A DNA stretch of 64,000 bases. It comes from a virus. The notes beneath the pieces were generated by a model that was given only the letters and a program-made list of their open reading frames with translations, was not told where the DNA came from and did not search any database. The stretch is from the IMG/VR virus record IMGVR_UViG_3300032011_003089, positions 1-64,000 of that record; one strand, written 5' to 3'. Positions 16,509 to 25,448 of this stretch are shown piece by piece (within the stretch, counting starts at the first letter, position 1; each line of letters opens with the position of its first letter). The position numbers and the translations under genes were made by a program.

Positions 16509-17458
16509 AGACTTTGGAGACTTGCTCGTGGTTATACTACGGCAAGTACCACCTAAATCTCCCAGACAAAACTAATGACGGAGCTATCCGAGGCACTATC
16601 TGCCACCTAGTCTTCGAGCTGCTTCTTGAAGAGAAGCATCGCAAGCATTACGATAAGATTATGGACGGCAAGTGTACAGAAGCGTCTGAGGCCGTCACTC
16701 GTTTGGTTGTTAAGCATCTCAAAAAACAAGAAGCTTTCAACGAAGAAAACTTCGAGTTATGCATGGACATGATTGTTGTGGGTCTTAAGTTCGACTTTTT
16801 CTGTGAAGGTTCAGAGCTTGGAGAGTCAGAGCTTAGGTTCGAAGTTTATAATGAGGAGCCCGAATACAAAATCATGGGCTTCATCGACAAGCACGCTATA
16901 TACGACGATGAAGAAAAGACTATTAAAATCGTAGATTACAAGTCTAGCAAAGCTAAATTCAGAGGCGACGATTTAACATCGAACGTGCAGGGCATGATGT
17001 ACTCCTTGGCTGCTCGCCATAAGTGGCCAGAAGCTAAACGTAGACTAGTTCAATTCTTATTTATAAGATTTCCTCGCCAGCCCCTTCAAGAGTTAGAGTT
17101 TTCAGATGCCGAACTTAACGGATTCGAACAGCATCTTGCATCAGTATACCAAGTTATAAATAACTTTAATTATGAATACGCGAAAACAAATTTCGCCAAA
17201 GACAACCCAAAGAATAACTGGCTTTGCGGAAGAGGTAAATGGGTTTGCCCTCATAAAAACCCATATGATTACTATGTTGTACTTGACAAAAACGAAAGAG
17301 TAGTGCATACTAGTTATAACGATGATTTTGAGAACCTCAAAGAAGGACAGACAGTCGAGGAAAGGCACTACGAAGGTTGCCCTCGATTTTACTCAGCGGC
17401 AAACAAGAAAGAAGACCCGTTTGAGATAGACTCAACAGAAGACCCATTTGATTTTTAA
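16472..17458 (+). CDS. Cas4/RecB-like PD-(D/E)XK nuclease with predicted Fe-S cluster
   Basis: A 328-residue nuclease overlapping the primase by 37 nt. The fold signature is clear: GTICH with H45, GFIDK with D139, VDYKSS with D155 and K157, and Q173 in the QxxxY-type helix. Four cysteines, C18 near the N terminus and C252, C259 and C303 near the C terminus, are spaced like the 4Fe-4S ligands of Cas4 and AddB. Family members are 5'-3' or 3'-5' DNA exonucleases in recombination. Here it likely processes ends for RecA-mediated recombination or trims replication intermediates. There is no CRISPR-cas context. Confidence 0.85.
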   Translation: MAKTKYISASRMKTLETCSWLYYGKYHLNLPDKTNDGAIRGTICHLVFELLLEEKHRKHYDKIMDGKCTEASEAVTRLVVKHLKKQEAFNEENFELCMDMIVVGLKFDFFCEGSELGESELRFEVYNEEPEYKIMGFIDKHAIYDDEEKTIKIVDYKSSKAKFRGDDLTSNVQGMMYSLAARHKWPEAKRRLVQFLFIRFPRQPLQELEFSDAELNGFEQHLASVYQVINNFNYEYAKTNFAKDNPKNNWLCGRGKWVCPHKNPYDYYVVLDKNERVVHTSYNDDFENLKEGQTVEERHYEGCPRFYSAANKKEDPFEIDSTEDPFDF

Positions 17459-18207
17459 TGATACCCTTGTTCAAATCTCATTATTCGATTGGAAAGTCAA
17501 TCCTCACTCTTAAAGAGAAAGGCTCCTCCATCAAGAACGGCCCACAATCAGTCATTGATTTATGCGTTGCTAGTGATATCAAAGATATGTATTTAGTTGA
17601 CGATTCAATGTCGGGCTTCTTGGAGGGATACTTAAATTCTAAGAGCGCAGGGTTAAATTTTAGATTCGGACTAAGAATCAGCGTATGCGATGACCTAGAA
17701 GAGAAGTCCGAAGGAGCTTTACACAAGACCTCTAAAGTGGTTATTTTCGCAAACTCTCAAGAGGGCTACAAATCCTTAATTAAAATGTATACCTTGGCCG
17801 CGCAAAAAGGTTTTTACTACGAACCCCGCCTTGACTACAAAACCCTAGCTAGGCTTTGGGATAACGATAACCTTACATTAATGATTCCATTTTACGATTC
17901 ATTTCTTTATAAGAACGCTATGTGCGCTGGGGTATGCGTGCCTGACTTCAAATTTACCAAGCCCGTTTTCTCAGTGGAAGAAAACGATGTCCCGTTCAAC
18001 TTTCTCCTAGAAGAAGATATTAAAAAATACACAGGAGGTAAGTATGAAACGGTAAAAACAAAAAGTATTTATTACAATAAGAAAGAAGACTTTAAGGCTT
18101 ATTTAACTTTTCGCTGTATCAATAATAGAACAACCTTAGACAAACCAAACCTAGACCACATGACTAGTGACGAGTTCTGCTTGGAGGCTTACAATGGTTC
18201 CGTTTAA
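17458..18207 (+). CDS. PHP-domain fragment of DNA polymerase III alpha, metal site degenerate
   Basis: A 249-residue free-standing PHP domain, TAATG-coupled to the nuclease gene. The order of blocks follows the N terminus of bacterial PolC/DnaE: LFKSHYSIGKSI, DMYLVDDSMSGFLEGYLNSKSAGLNFRFGLRI, VVIFANSQEGYKSLIKMYTLA, YYEPRLDYKTL. In the canonical enzyme these hold HxHTxYS, TDHG and GxE metal ligands. Here only the histidine of SHYS remains, TDHG reads VDDS and the GxE reads GxR. Nuclease activity is therefore unlikely and a structural role with the polymerase core at 19199 is inferred. Confidence 0.8.
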   Translation: MIPLFKSHYSIGKSILTLKEKGSSIKNGPQSVIDLCVASDIKDMYLVDDSMSGFLEGYLNSKSAGLNFRFGLRISVCDDLEEKSEGALHKTSKVVIFANSQEGYKSLIKMYTLAAQKGFYYEPRLDYKTLARLWDNDNLTLMIPFYDSFLYKNAMCAGVCVPDFKFTKPVFSVEENDVPFNFLLEEDIKKYTGGKYETVKTKSIYYNKKEDFKAYLTFRCINNRTTLDKPNLDHMTSDEFCLEAYNGSV

Positions 18208-18559
18208 TCCAAAAAAAGTAAATAAAGATTGGGGGCACGAAACATGGTTAGCCAATAACGAGGGGGAAGATTACTGCGGTAAAATCCTCTTCATCAGAAA
18301 GGGCCGCTCAACCTCTATGCATTACCACATAGACAAGCACGAAACGTTTTACGTGGTAGAAGGAACTCTTAGAGTAGACATGCTGAAGGATAAAGAGAAT
18401 CCCGACGCGCACCCATTTACTATGACAGCTAAACAGGGCGAAAGCATGGAGATGGAAAGAGGGCAAGCTCACAAGCTTATGGCGACAGATAGAGACGTTA
18501 CGCTGATTGAAATTAGCAAGTTCCACAGAGACGAAGACAGCCACAGACTTTACAAATAA
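18194..18559 (+). CDS. Cupin-fold protein, nucleotide-sugar/mannose-6-phosphate isomerase-like
   Basis: A 121-residue cupin. The ATG at 18194 is preceded by GGAGG six bases upstream, and it overlaps the PHP gene by 14 nt. WGHETWLANNEG, then SMHYHIDKHETFYVVEGTLRV (two His, one Glu cupin motif 1) and a second-motif region ERGQAHKLMA with its histidine. It resembles the C-terminal domain of mannose-1-phosphate guanylyltransferase/phosphomannose isomerase and small sugar-binding cupins. Its place inside the polymerase gene group is odd. A role in sugar metabolism is the family guess. Confidence 0.75.
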   Translation: MVPFNPKKVNKDWGHETWLANNEGEDYCGKILFIRKGRSTSMHYHIDKHETFYVVEGTLRVDMLKDKENPDAHPFTMTAKQGESMEMERGQAHKLMATDRDVTLIEISKFHRDEDSHRLYK

Positions 18560-18560
18560 T

Positions 18561-19199
18561 ATGGACGAGCACTTACTTAGATTCGATAAAGAGAAAGAAT
18601 ACGTTTTCATTGACTGTGAAACTTTAAATCTTTGCTTGCATTACTGCCACAACTTACCTTGGCAGATTGCGATGATTAAAGCTAAGGGTGACAATAAGAT
18701 AGAAGAGAAAGACTTCTTTATAAAATGGGATACCGAATTAAAGATTAGTGATGATGCGGCAAGGATTACTAGGTTTGACCCGAAGGTAATCGAAAGAAAG
18801 GGTGTTGCCCCAGAGGAGATTTTTCCAACTATGAAAGATTGGTTGGATAATGCAGACTATATCGTAGGTCACAATATCCTAGGCTTCGACATTTACTTAA
18901 TTAAGGAATATTATAAAAAGATGGGCGAAAGTTGCAGCCACCTTTACAGCAAAATTATTGACACGCATTCAGTTGCGAAAGGGTACAAGCTCGGGCTACC
19001 TTATAAGAGTGGCGATTCGTTTTTGAAGTATCAATACTCCGCAGCATACAAGAAAAAGAAGGGGGTCAAAACCAGCCTATTAGCATTGGGCAAGGAATTT
19101 AATATAGAGCACGATTACGGAAAGCTCCATAACGCGTTAGTGGACTTAGAGCTTAATTTGAAAATCTGGAATAAGTTGAAATGGAATGTGGAGGTATAA
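18561..19199 (+). CDS. DEDDh 3'-5' exonuclease (DnaQ-like proofreading subunit)
   Basis: A 212-residue exonuclease. All catalytic residues are visible: D18 and E20 in FIDCETLN, D110 in GHNILGFD, and H190-x4-D195 in HNALVDLE. DnaQ-type enzymes remove misincorporated bases. The gene is followed directly by the polymerase core (TAATG overlap) and preceded by the PHP fragment, so it is probably the proofreading partner of the split polymerase. I start at the ATG 18561, just after the cupin stop; a longer frame would overlap the cupin gene. Confidence 0.88.
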   Translation: MDEHLLRFDKEKEYVFIDCETLNLCLHYCHNLPWQIAMIKAKGDNKIEEKDFFIKWDTELKISDDAARITRFDPKVIERKGVAPEEIFPTMKDWLDNADYIVGHNILGFDIYLIKEYYKKMGESCSHLYSKIIDTHSVAKGYKLGLPYKSGDSFLKYQYSAAYKKKKGVKTSLLALGKEFNIEHDYGKLHNALVDLELNLKIWNKLKWNVEV

Positions 19200-21745
19200 T
19201 GTTTACAGATAAGTTTAATAATTATGATTTAGATATTCACGGAGTTCGGTTGCCGAAATTCGAAATTGATAAACGACACAAGCATGAAGCATTAGTTAGT
19301 GAGGACTGTAGTAACTACGACTTCCTAAGGCAGCTATCTTTGAACGGCTTCAAAGACCTAGGCATTAGAAAAGGCACAAAGCTCTATAACAAATACGTAG
19401 AAAGAGCCAGATACGAACTAGACACTCTCAAGGATTTAGGATTTATTGATTATACTTTATTAGTTTGGGATGTTATTAACTACTGTAAAGAAAACGATAT
19501 CCCCACGGGGCTTGGCCGAGGCTCCGCTGCTGGCAGCTTGATTCTATTCCTTATTGGAGTAACTGGAATAGACCCAGTTAAGCATGACTTATACTTCGAG
19601 AGATTCGTATCTAAGATTCGAGCTAAGAAAAAAGTGGTTGATGGAGTCACCTATCTAGACGGCTCACTAATGTGCGATGTAGACTTGGACATCTGCTATT
19701 ATCGGCGTGGAGATGTCATAAAGTATCTAGAAGAAAAGTTTACAGGCAGGACAGCTAAGATTATCACCTTAAACACTTTAAGTGGTAAGCTGCTAATGAA
19801 AGAGTGCGGCAAAATTGTAGCCGCAAAAAACGAAACTGAAATGAACCAAGTTTCAGGATTCATTCCCAAGGTCTTTGGGCAAGTAGCAGACATTGAGGAT
19901 GCGTATGAAGACGAGGAAAAATTTAAAGAATGGTGTGACGAAAACAGAGAGGCGTATGAGGTAGCCTTAAAGTTACGTGGACTAATCAAGAACAAGGGTG
20001 TCCACCCGTCCGCCATCTCTCTTTCTTATGAAGATATGCTGGATTCTTGCCCAGCAGAATTAACTTCAGCTAAAGACGCGGCGGTTGCCTCGTATGATAT
20101 GAATTGGATTTCTATATTCAATGTAAAGCTAGACCTCTTGGGGTTACGCAGCGTATCAGTGGTAGACGATGTATGTAAACAGGTGGGCATTAAAGTAACT
20201 GACATAGACTTAGAAGATAAAGCCATTTACAGAAGCCTTCAAGACTTCAAGACTCCTCATGGCTGCTTTCAAATTGAAGCAGACACGAATTATAAAGTTT
20301 GCCAAAAGGTTATGCCTAAGAGTCTTGATGAATTGAGTGCCGTGTTGGCACTGGCACGTCCGGGCGCGATGGCGTTCGTAGACCAATACGCAAGCTATGC
20401 GAACAATGACGTTTACGAACCCATCCATCCTTTCTTTGACGACATCCTAAAGGAAACGGGTGGCGTAGCTCTGTACCAAGAGCAGTTAATGAAAATGGCA
20501 AACAAAATCGGCTTCACACTTGATGAAGCGGAATTGCTAAGACGAATCGTAGGAAAGAAGAAGAGGACGGAAGTAACCAAATGGAAGAAAAAGATTAAAG
20601 ATAAAATCAAAGAGCAAGATTTAGACCCTGAAATAGGCGATATCCTCTGGCAGATTCTTGAGGACTCAGCCAACTATTCATTCAACAAGTCTCACAGCGT
20701 TAGTTATGCTGCGCTCGCGGCCTCAACAGTTTATCTTAAATTTAAACATCCCAAACAGTTCTTTTTATCCCTCTTAAAAATGACTCGGCATGAACCCGAC
20801 CCCATCGCTGAAATCTCCAAGATTCATCAAGAGATGGATTTGTTCAATATTAAATTGCTACCACCCCATCTCACAAAATCTGAAATGGATTTCACCATCG
20901 AAGGGGACAATATTCGGTTTGGGCTACTCTCGATTAAGGGTATCTCCGAAAAGTCGATTGAGAAAATTAACAACTTTAAAGATATATACGCAAACAAATT
21001 TGAAATCTTCAAAGCAGCAGAAGAAGCCAAGCTGAATATCGGTGTGCTTTCCGCGTTGATTCAAGCTGGAGCCTTACAGGAGGGGGTCGAACAGGGAAGA
21101 AGTAAGGTGGTTTTGGAAGCGCAGCTCTGGAACCTGCTGACATCCAGAGAGAAAAAGTACGTTCTTAACTTGGGTGAAAAGATGAAGTTCGATTTGGTGG
21201 AAATCTTAAAGTTCCTCATAAGATTCAAAGACGAAAAAAACAAAGTAGTAATCAAAGAATCTAGGTATGAGACTATTAAGAAAAAGTACAAGCCATATTT
21301 AAACATATATATGCTTAATTCTAAAGCTGAAAATTTCGCTAATTGGTACTACGAGAAAATGCTTCTGGGTTATACTTACAATAAAACGCTTATAGATATC
21401 TTCTCTGAAAAGCGTAAAGACTTACAGGGCATAAGAGAAATCATGGAACTGCCAGAACGCGTCAATACGGCCTTTATAGGGCGCGTAGAGGACGTTTGGA
21501 AGGGGAAGTCCCGTGCGGGTAACAAGTACCTTAAAATCGAAGTCTCGGACGAAACAGGCACCATACAGGCCCTCATATTCAACGATAATATAGATAAGTG
21601 CGAAAGCATGAATAGCGGCCTCCCAGAAAAGAAAAATATCGTAATAGTAAAGGGCCGCAAGACCGATGGTGATGCAGTATTCGCCAACATGATTGGCGTG
21701 CAAGACCAAAAAGTATACACAAAGTTATCAGAATTAAAATCTTGA
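19199..21745 (+). CDS. DNA polymerase III alpha, catalytic core without PHP domain (C family)
   Basis: Replicative polymerase of 848 residues. The start ATG 19199 lies in a TAATG overlap with GGAGGT just upstream. Active-site features are GLGRGSAAGS near 105-114, the Asp motif DVDLD at about 160-164 (PDIDLD in bacteria), and the third Asp in KLDLLGL near 312. FNKSHSVSYA and HPKQFFLSLL follow. GVLSALIQAGAL is a helix-hairpin-helix region, and residues about 740-835 form an OB fold (FIGRVEDVWKGKSRAGNKYLKIEVSDETG). The N-terminal PHP domain is absent and found as a separate gene at 17458. No beta-clamp or clamp loader was recognised in the window. Confidence 0.93.
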   Translation: MFTDKFNNYDLDIHGVRLPKFEIDKRHKHEALVSEDCSNYDFLRQLSLNGFKDLGIRKGTKLYNKYVERARYELDTLKDLGFIDYTLLVWDVINYCKENDIPTGLGRGSAAGSLILFLIGVTGIDPVKHDLYFERFVSKIRAKKKVVDGVTYLDGSLMCDVDLDICYYRRGDVIKYLEEKFTGRTAKIITLNTLSGKLLMKECGKIVAAKNETEMNQVSGFIPKVFGQVADIEDAYEDEEKFKEWCDENREAYEVALKLRGLIKNKGVHPSAISLSYEDMLDSCPAELTSAKDAAVASYDMNWISIFNVKLDLLGLRSVSVVDDVCKQVGIKVTDIDLEDKAIYRSLQDFKTPHGCFQIEADTNYKVCQKVMPKSLDELSAVLALARPGAMAFVDQYASYANNDVYEPIHPFFDDILKETGGVALYQEQLMKMANKIGFTLDEAELLRRIVGKKKRTEVTKWKKKIKDKIKEQDLDPEIGDILWQILEDSANYSFNKSHSVSYAALAASTVYLKFKHPKQFFLSLLKMTRHEPDPIAEISKIHQEMDLFNIKLLPPHLTKSEMDFTIEGDNIRFGLLSIKGISEKSIEKINNFKDIYANKFEIFKAAEEAKLNIGVLSALIQAGALQEGVEQGRSKVVLEAQLWNLLTSREKKYVLNLGEKMKFDLVEILKFLIRFKDEKNKVVIKESRYETIKKKYKPYLNIYMLNSKAENFANWYYEKMLLGYTYNKTLIDIFSEKRKDLQGIREIMELPERVNTAFIGRVEDVWKGKSRAGNKYLKIEVSDETGTIQALIFNDNIDKCESMNSGLPEKKNIVIVKGRKTDGDAVFANMIGVQDQKVYTKLSELKS

Positions 21746-21770
21746 CTTTAACCAAAGAAGGGAGTAATAT
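21742..21770 (+). promoter_or_regulatory. Sigma-70 type promoter, leaderless type
   Basis: TTGACT (21742-21747), 17-nt spacer, TAATAT (21765-21770). The -10 box ends six bases before the ATG at 21777. The purine-rich GAAGGGAG lies inside the spacer, too far upstream of the predicted transcript start to serve as ribosome-binding site. Confidence 0.75.
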
Positions 21771-21776
21771 TAGTAG

Positions 21777-22313
21777 ATGATTCAGTTTTATAAACCTAAC
21801 GCGAAGATGACGGGTTCTGCCTGTCAGTTTTATTTAAATAATAAAGATGGCTCGTTCTTCTCAACGCTCATCAAACAAGCGTCTTGGGATGCGGGTAAAA
21901 AAACGGGCTCGTTTCAAGCGAATAAAAAAGACCCAACGAAAAATGTCATCATTAAGTTCAGCCCAAAAGAAATCGCTGGAATTCTAGACGCTATGGAGCG
22001 TAACGTGGAGTACAAAGGATACCACAGAAGCGCACAGCAAACGGTGCAGTTTACATTCGGCCCGTACATGTGGAACGACGAACAGAAGGGCTTCTCTTAC
22101 TCCGTCTCAAAGCAGGGCAACGAAGACACAACGCAAAAAGCATCTTTCTTAATTGGGTTTTATTTTGATGAAGCTAAACTTCTAAAGATGCATTTAGAGT
22201 CTCTACTCAACAAGCACTTTGATATTGAAGAAGCCAAGTATGCTGAAAAGCAAGCGCAACAAGTCAGGTCTCCCCAACAAACTCAAACCCAAGTAGACGA
22301 TGAAGCTTGGTAG
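21777..22313 (+). CDS. Putative single-stranded DNA-binding protein
   Basis: A 178-residue protein. The N-terminal ~150 residues look like a beta-rich ssDNA-binding fold of the whirly/PUR type (SACQFYLNNKDGSFFSTLI, NVIIKFSPKEIAGILDAMER, QFTFGPYMWN). A Gln-rich linker leads to a short acidic tail ending DDEAW, similar in character to the protein-interaction tail of SSB. Placement between the polymerase and later genes, with its own strong promoter, fits a protein needed in quantity. The fold assignment is inference from pattern; a different DNA-binding role is possible. Confidence 0.5.
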   Translation: MIQFYKPNAKMTGSACQFYLNNKDGSFFSTLIKQASWDAGKKTGSFQANKKDPTKNVIIKFSPKEIAGILDAMERNVEYKGYHRSAQQTVQFTFGPYMWNDEQKGFSYSVSKQGNEDTTQKASFLIGFYFDEAKLLKMHLESLLNKHFDIEEAKYAEKQAQQVRSPQQTQTQVDDEAW

Positions 22314-24251
22314 ATGAAGAGGAAGGTCTTATTTCAAAGCGATTATTCGCTAGCAAAGACTGGCTTTGGCAGAAACGCCAGAGCCATACTTTCTTATCTA
22401 TACAAAACAGGTAAATACGAACTAGTCCATTACTGTTGTGGTGCGCCTCACACAGCTCCCTTCCTAGAGAAAACCCCTTGGAAATCTATAGGTACGCTCC
22501 CCGACAACGACGCGGAAAGAGAGAATGTAGAAAGAGACCCAAACCTAGCGAAGACAGCGGCTTATGGAGAGTATTATCTAGACAAGGTAATCAAAGAAGA
22601 AAAGCCAGATGTTTATATAGCTGCCCAAGATATTTGGGGCGTAGACTTCGCAGCAAAGAAGCCTTGGTTTGATAAGATTAACTCCGTACTTTGGACGACC
22701 CTAGACTCTTTGCCTATTTTACCCGTAGCGGTGGACGTTGCTAAGAAGGCGAAGAACTATTGGATTTGGAGTAACTTCGCCACAAAAGAAATGCACAAGA
22801 TGGGTCATGAGCATGTTAAAACTGTTCATGGGGCATTGGATACCAATGTCTTTAAAAGGCTGGGCAATAAAAAACGTAGAGAATTAAGAGAGTTCCACAA
22901 TATAGAAAAAGATGATTTTATCATTGGGTTTGTATTTAGAAATCAATTGAGGAAAAGCGTACCGAACCTACTTGAAGGGTTCAAAATATTTAAAGAAAAC
23001 AACCCCAAAGCCGCGAAAGCAAAACTGCTTCTGCATACCCACTTTAACGAGGGTTGGAATATACCTGACCTCATCACAGAGAAGGGCATAGACCCAAAGG
23101 ATATTCTAGCAACCTACGTTTGCAAAGATTGCCACAAATATAAAATAAACAACTTTGTTGGAGAAGCTTTAAACTGTGTTTTTTGTAAATCTAAAAATAG
23201 CGTTAACACGACCAATGTAATGGTTGGAGTAACAGAAGAAGAGCTTAATGAAATATACAACTTAATGAACGTCTATTGCCACCCGTTTACTTCCGGTGGG
23301 CAAGAGATTCCGATTCAAGAAGCTAAACTGGCTGGGCTTATAACCTTGGTTACTAGTTATAGCTGTGGAGCGGAAATGTGCGAAGAAGAAGCTGCCTCCC
23401 TTCCGTTGGATTGGGCTGAGTATAGAGAGCCTGGTACGCAATTCATCAAAGCTTCCACGAGCCCAGAATCAATAGCTGAACAATTAGCTGCTGTTTTTAA
23501 TATGCCCCCAAAGCGAAGAGCCAAAATGGTAAAGAAAGGCAGAGAGTGGGTAAAGGAAAATTTTTCAGTTGAGGCGGTGGGAGGATTTATTGAAGAGTTT
23601 ATCGACAACGCTCCAAAAGTAGACTTTGATTTCTCCAAGGTAGGAGAGAAAGCGGAAAGAGACCCGCACGCATTCGTGCCCCAGCTACAAAACAATAAAG
23701 ATTGGATTCTAGCTTTGTATAAAAACATACTTAAAATGTATGACGTAGACCCCGATAATGAAGGGTTTTTGTATTGGATGGAGCAAATCAAGAAAGGAGC
23801 CTCAAGAGAAGAGGTTGAAAAATACTTTAGGCAAGTAGCCCTTAAAGAGAACAGCGAAAACGAATGGGATAACTTAATTAAAAATAACTTAGAAAAACTA
23901 TTAGGAAAAGATGACGAAGGCAAAAGGATAGTATATGTTATGCCAGAGAGTATCGGGGATATATTTTTATCAACCAGTCTGTTTAGGTCGATAAATGAAA
24001 CGTATCCAGATTATAACTTATATGTATCCACAAAGCCCCAATTTCATTCGGTGTTGAATGGTAACCCATACGTTCATAAGGTAATTCCATACCTTCCAGA
24101 AATGGAAAATATTTTATTCCTAGAGGGTAAAGGCAACCACAAAGGGTTCTTTGAAATTGCATTCATGCCCTTCGCGGCGACACAGAGACAGATGACTTAT
24201 CCTCACAATGGTAAAGATAAAATAGCGTTTTCAGATTATAAATACGCTTAA
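22314..24251 (+). CDS. Multidomain glycosyltransferase: GT4, zinc-ribbon insert, DUF4214, N-terminal half of GT9
   Basis: A 645-residue protein starting directly after the previous stop. Residues about 1-430 are a GT4/GT-B glycosyltransferase (DYSLAKTGFGRNARAIL, FVFRNQLRKSVPNLLEGF, and the donor-site block HPFTSGGQEIPIQEAKLAG). Inside it, CKDC and CVFC around 270-291 form a zinc-ribbon-like insert. Residues about 475-530 resemble DUF4214 (LYKNILKMYDVDPDNEGFLYWMEQI). From about 540 the sequence is the N-terminal half of an ADP-heptose-type GT9 (VYVMPESIGDIFLSTSLFRSI). The frame ends at a TAA before the second half of GT9, which continues in the next gene. Confidence 0.82.
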   Translation: MKRKVLFQSDYSLAKTGFGRNARAILSYLYKTGKYELVHYCCGAPHTAPFLEKTPWKSIGTLPDNDAERENVERDPNLAKTAAYGEYYLDKVIKEEKPDVYIAAQDIWGVDFAAKKPWFDKINSVLWTTLDSLPILPVAVDVAKKAKNYWIWSNFATKEMHKMGHEHVKTVHGALDTNVFKRLGNKKRRELREFHNIEKDDFIIGFVFRNQLRKSVPNLLEGFKIFKENNPKAAKAKLLLHTHFNEGWNIPDLITEKGIDPKDILATYVCKDCHKYKINNFVGEALNCVFCKSKNSVNTTNVMVGVTEEELNEIYNLMNVYCHPFTSGGQEIPIQEAKLAGLITLVTSYSCGAEMCEEEAASLPLDWAEYREPGTQFIKASTSPESIAEQLAAVFNMPPKRRAKMVKKGREWVKENFSVEAVGGFIEEFIDNAPKVDFDFSKVGEKAERDPHAFVPQLQNNKDWILALYKNILKMYDVDPDNEGFLYWMEQIKKGASREEVEKYFRQVALKENSENEWDNLIKNNLEKLLGKDDEGKRIVYVMPESIGDIFLSTSLFRSINETYPDYNLYVSTKPQFHSVLNGNPYVHKVIPYLPEMENILFLEGKGNHKGFFEIAFMPFAATQRQMTYPHNGKDKIAFSDYKYA

Positions 24252-24260
24252 TTATAAATC

Positions 24261-25448
24261 ATGCACTTACTAGACACATACGCTTTGAACTGCGGTTTAA
24301 AAATTGATAAACCCTACATACACACTATGTTCTACCCGCTAGGGGAAGAGAAGTATATAACGATACAGCCTTTCAGTAATTACTCTGGGAAGCAGTACGA
24401 CTACTGGAATGAAGTTATAAGTTATATAACCCCAAAGCTTGAAGAGAACGGAATCAAGATAGTCCAAATCGGCAAAAAAGACGACTCTCCTATTGCTAGT
24501 TGTATATGGGCGCAAGGCACGACGACTATTGCTCAAGCGTCCTTTTTAATTAGAAACTCCATACTGCATTTAGGAGTGGACAGCTTCGGGGTTCACGTAG
24601 CGTCCGCTTTCGATAAAAAAATTGTAGCTTTATACTCAACCAATTGGGCTGAAAACTGTAAACCTTACTGGTCAAAACCGGAGGATTGCGCTATAATCGA
24701 ACCCGACAGAACCGAAAGAAAGCCTTCTTTTCAGTTTGAAGATGAGCCGCCAAAAACTATTAACGAAATTAAGCCAGAGTCCGTAGCTAACGCTGCCTTG
24801 GGGCTGTTAGGGTTAGAGTATAAAATAGAACATGAGACGCTGCATATTGGCCAATCTTACGCAAATTTTAACGTTCATGTCGTGCCTGAAGGTTTAGCTT
24901 CCGACTTGGAACCAAGCCTACCCCATATAGTAGTTAGAATGGACTTGAACTTTAATGAGGATATCCTTTACGACATACTCAATAAAATGAAAATCGTTTC
25001 AATTTTTACAGATAAAGCACTCGACACAGAAATTATCGAAGAGCACAAGGCTAAAGTTAAAGAGATTGTATACGTACTAGATAAAGATAACGATATAGAA
25101 TTTGTTAAGTACCTACATAATACAGGTTTAGAGTATATCCTTATTACAGACATGGATGGTCAAGAGCTCAGGGATTTAAAATTCAAATATTTAGATTACA
25201 ACTTTATCTTCAAAAGAGACACAAACCCAAAAGAAAGACTGAGGATTTTGGAAAACAGCATAGGCACTCTAGTTTATAAGACTAATAGGAAAATTATAAA
25301 AAACAAAAAAGCTTACGCAAGTGTTTCCGCCCTGAAGAGAGATGAGCCTTTAAAAGACTTTTCAGACCAAGGATTTTCCCCCGTTATAGATGAGCCAGAG
25401 TTCTGGCAAGACTTAGAGTACGTTTACATAGCTAAACAGCTTGACTAA
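24261..25448 (+). CDS. C-terminal half of a GT9 (heptosyltransferase-like) domain plus unknown C-terminal region
   Basis: A 395-residue protein. Residues about 25-190 carry the donor-binding half of GT9: YITIQPFSNYSGKQYDYW, IVQIGKKDD, then SFLIRNSILHLGVDSFGVHVASAFDKKIVALYSTNW. The matching N-terminal half ends the previous gene in the same reading frame. Two in-frame TAA codons (24249 and 24255) and nine bases separate the two. No Shine-Dalgarno is visible at the ATG 24261. Residues about 195-395 have no recognised domain but alternate beta strands and helices (IVSIFTDKALD, KEIVYVLDKDND, LEYILITDMDG). Most likely a split enzyme whose two products assemble. Confidence 0.75.
   Translation: MHLLDTYALNCGLKIDKPYIHTMFYPLGEEKYITIQPFSNYSGKQYDYWNEVISYITPKLEENGIKIVQIGKKDDSPIASCIWAQGTTTIAQASFLIRNSILHLGVDSFGVHVASAFDKKIVALYSTNWAENCKPYWSKPEDCAIIEPDRTERKPSFQFEDEPPKTINEIKPESVANAALGLLGLEYKIEHETLHIGQSYANFNVHVVPEGLASDLEPSLPHIVVRMDLNFNEDILYDILNKMKIVSIFTDKALDTEIIEEHKAKVKEIVYVLDKDNDIEFVKYLHNTGLEYILITDMDGQELRDLKFKYLDYNFIFKRDTNPKERLRILENSIGTLVYKTNRKIIKNKKAYASVSALKRDEPLKDFSDQGFSPVIDEPEFWQDLEYVYIAKQLD

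Noticed and set aside
16472-17458. Cas4-like nuclease as a sign of a CRISPR system.
   Set aside because: No repeats, spacers or other cas genes are present; the neighbours are replication genes, so a recombination nuclease is more likely.
23357-23923. A 188-residue minus-strand frame inside the GT4 gene.
   Set aside because: Antisense shadow of the glycosyltransferase; low-complexity Ser/Leu/Phe composition and no leader.
24249-24261. The GT9 split as a simple frameshift or sequencing error.
   Set aside because: Both halves are in the same frame with two separate stop codons, so one base error cannot explain it; kept as a real observation with raw-read checking advised.
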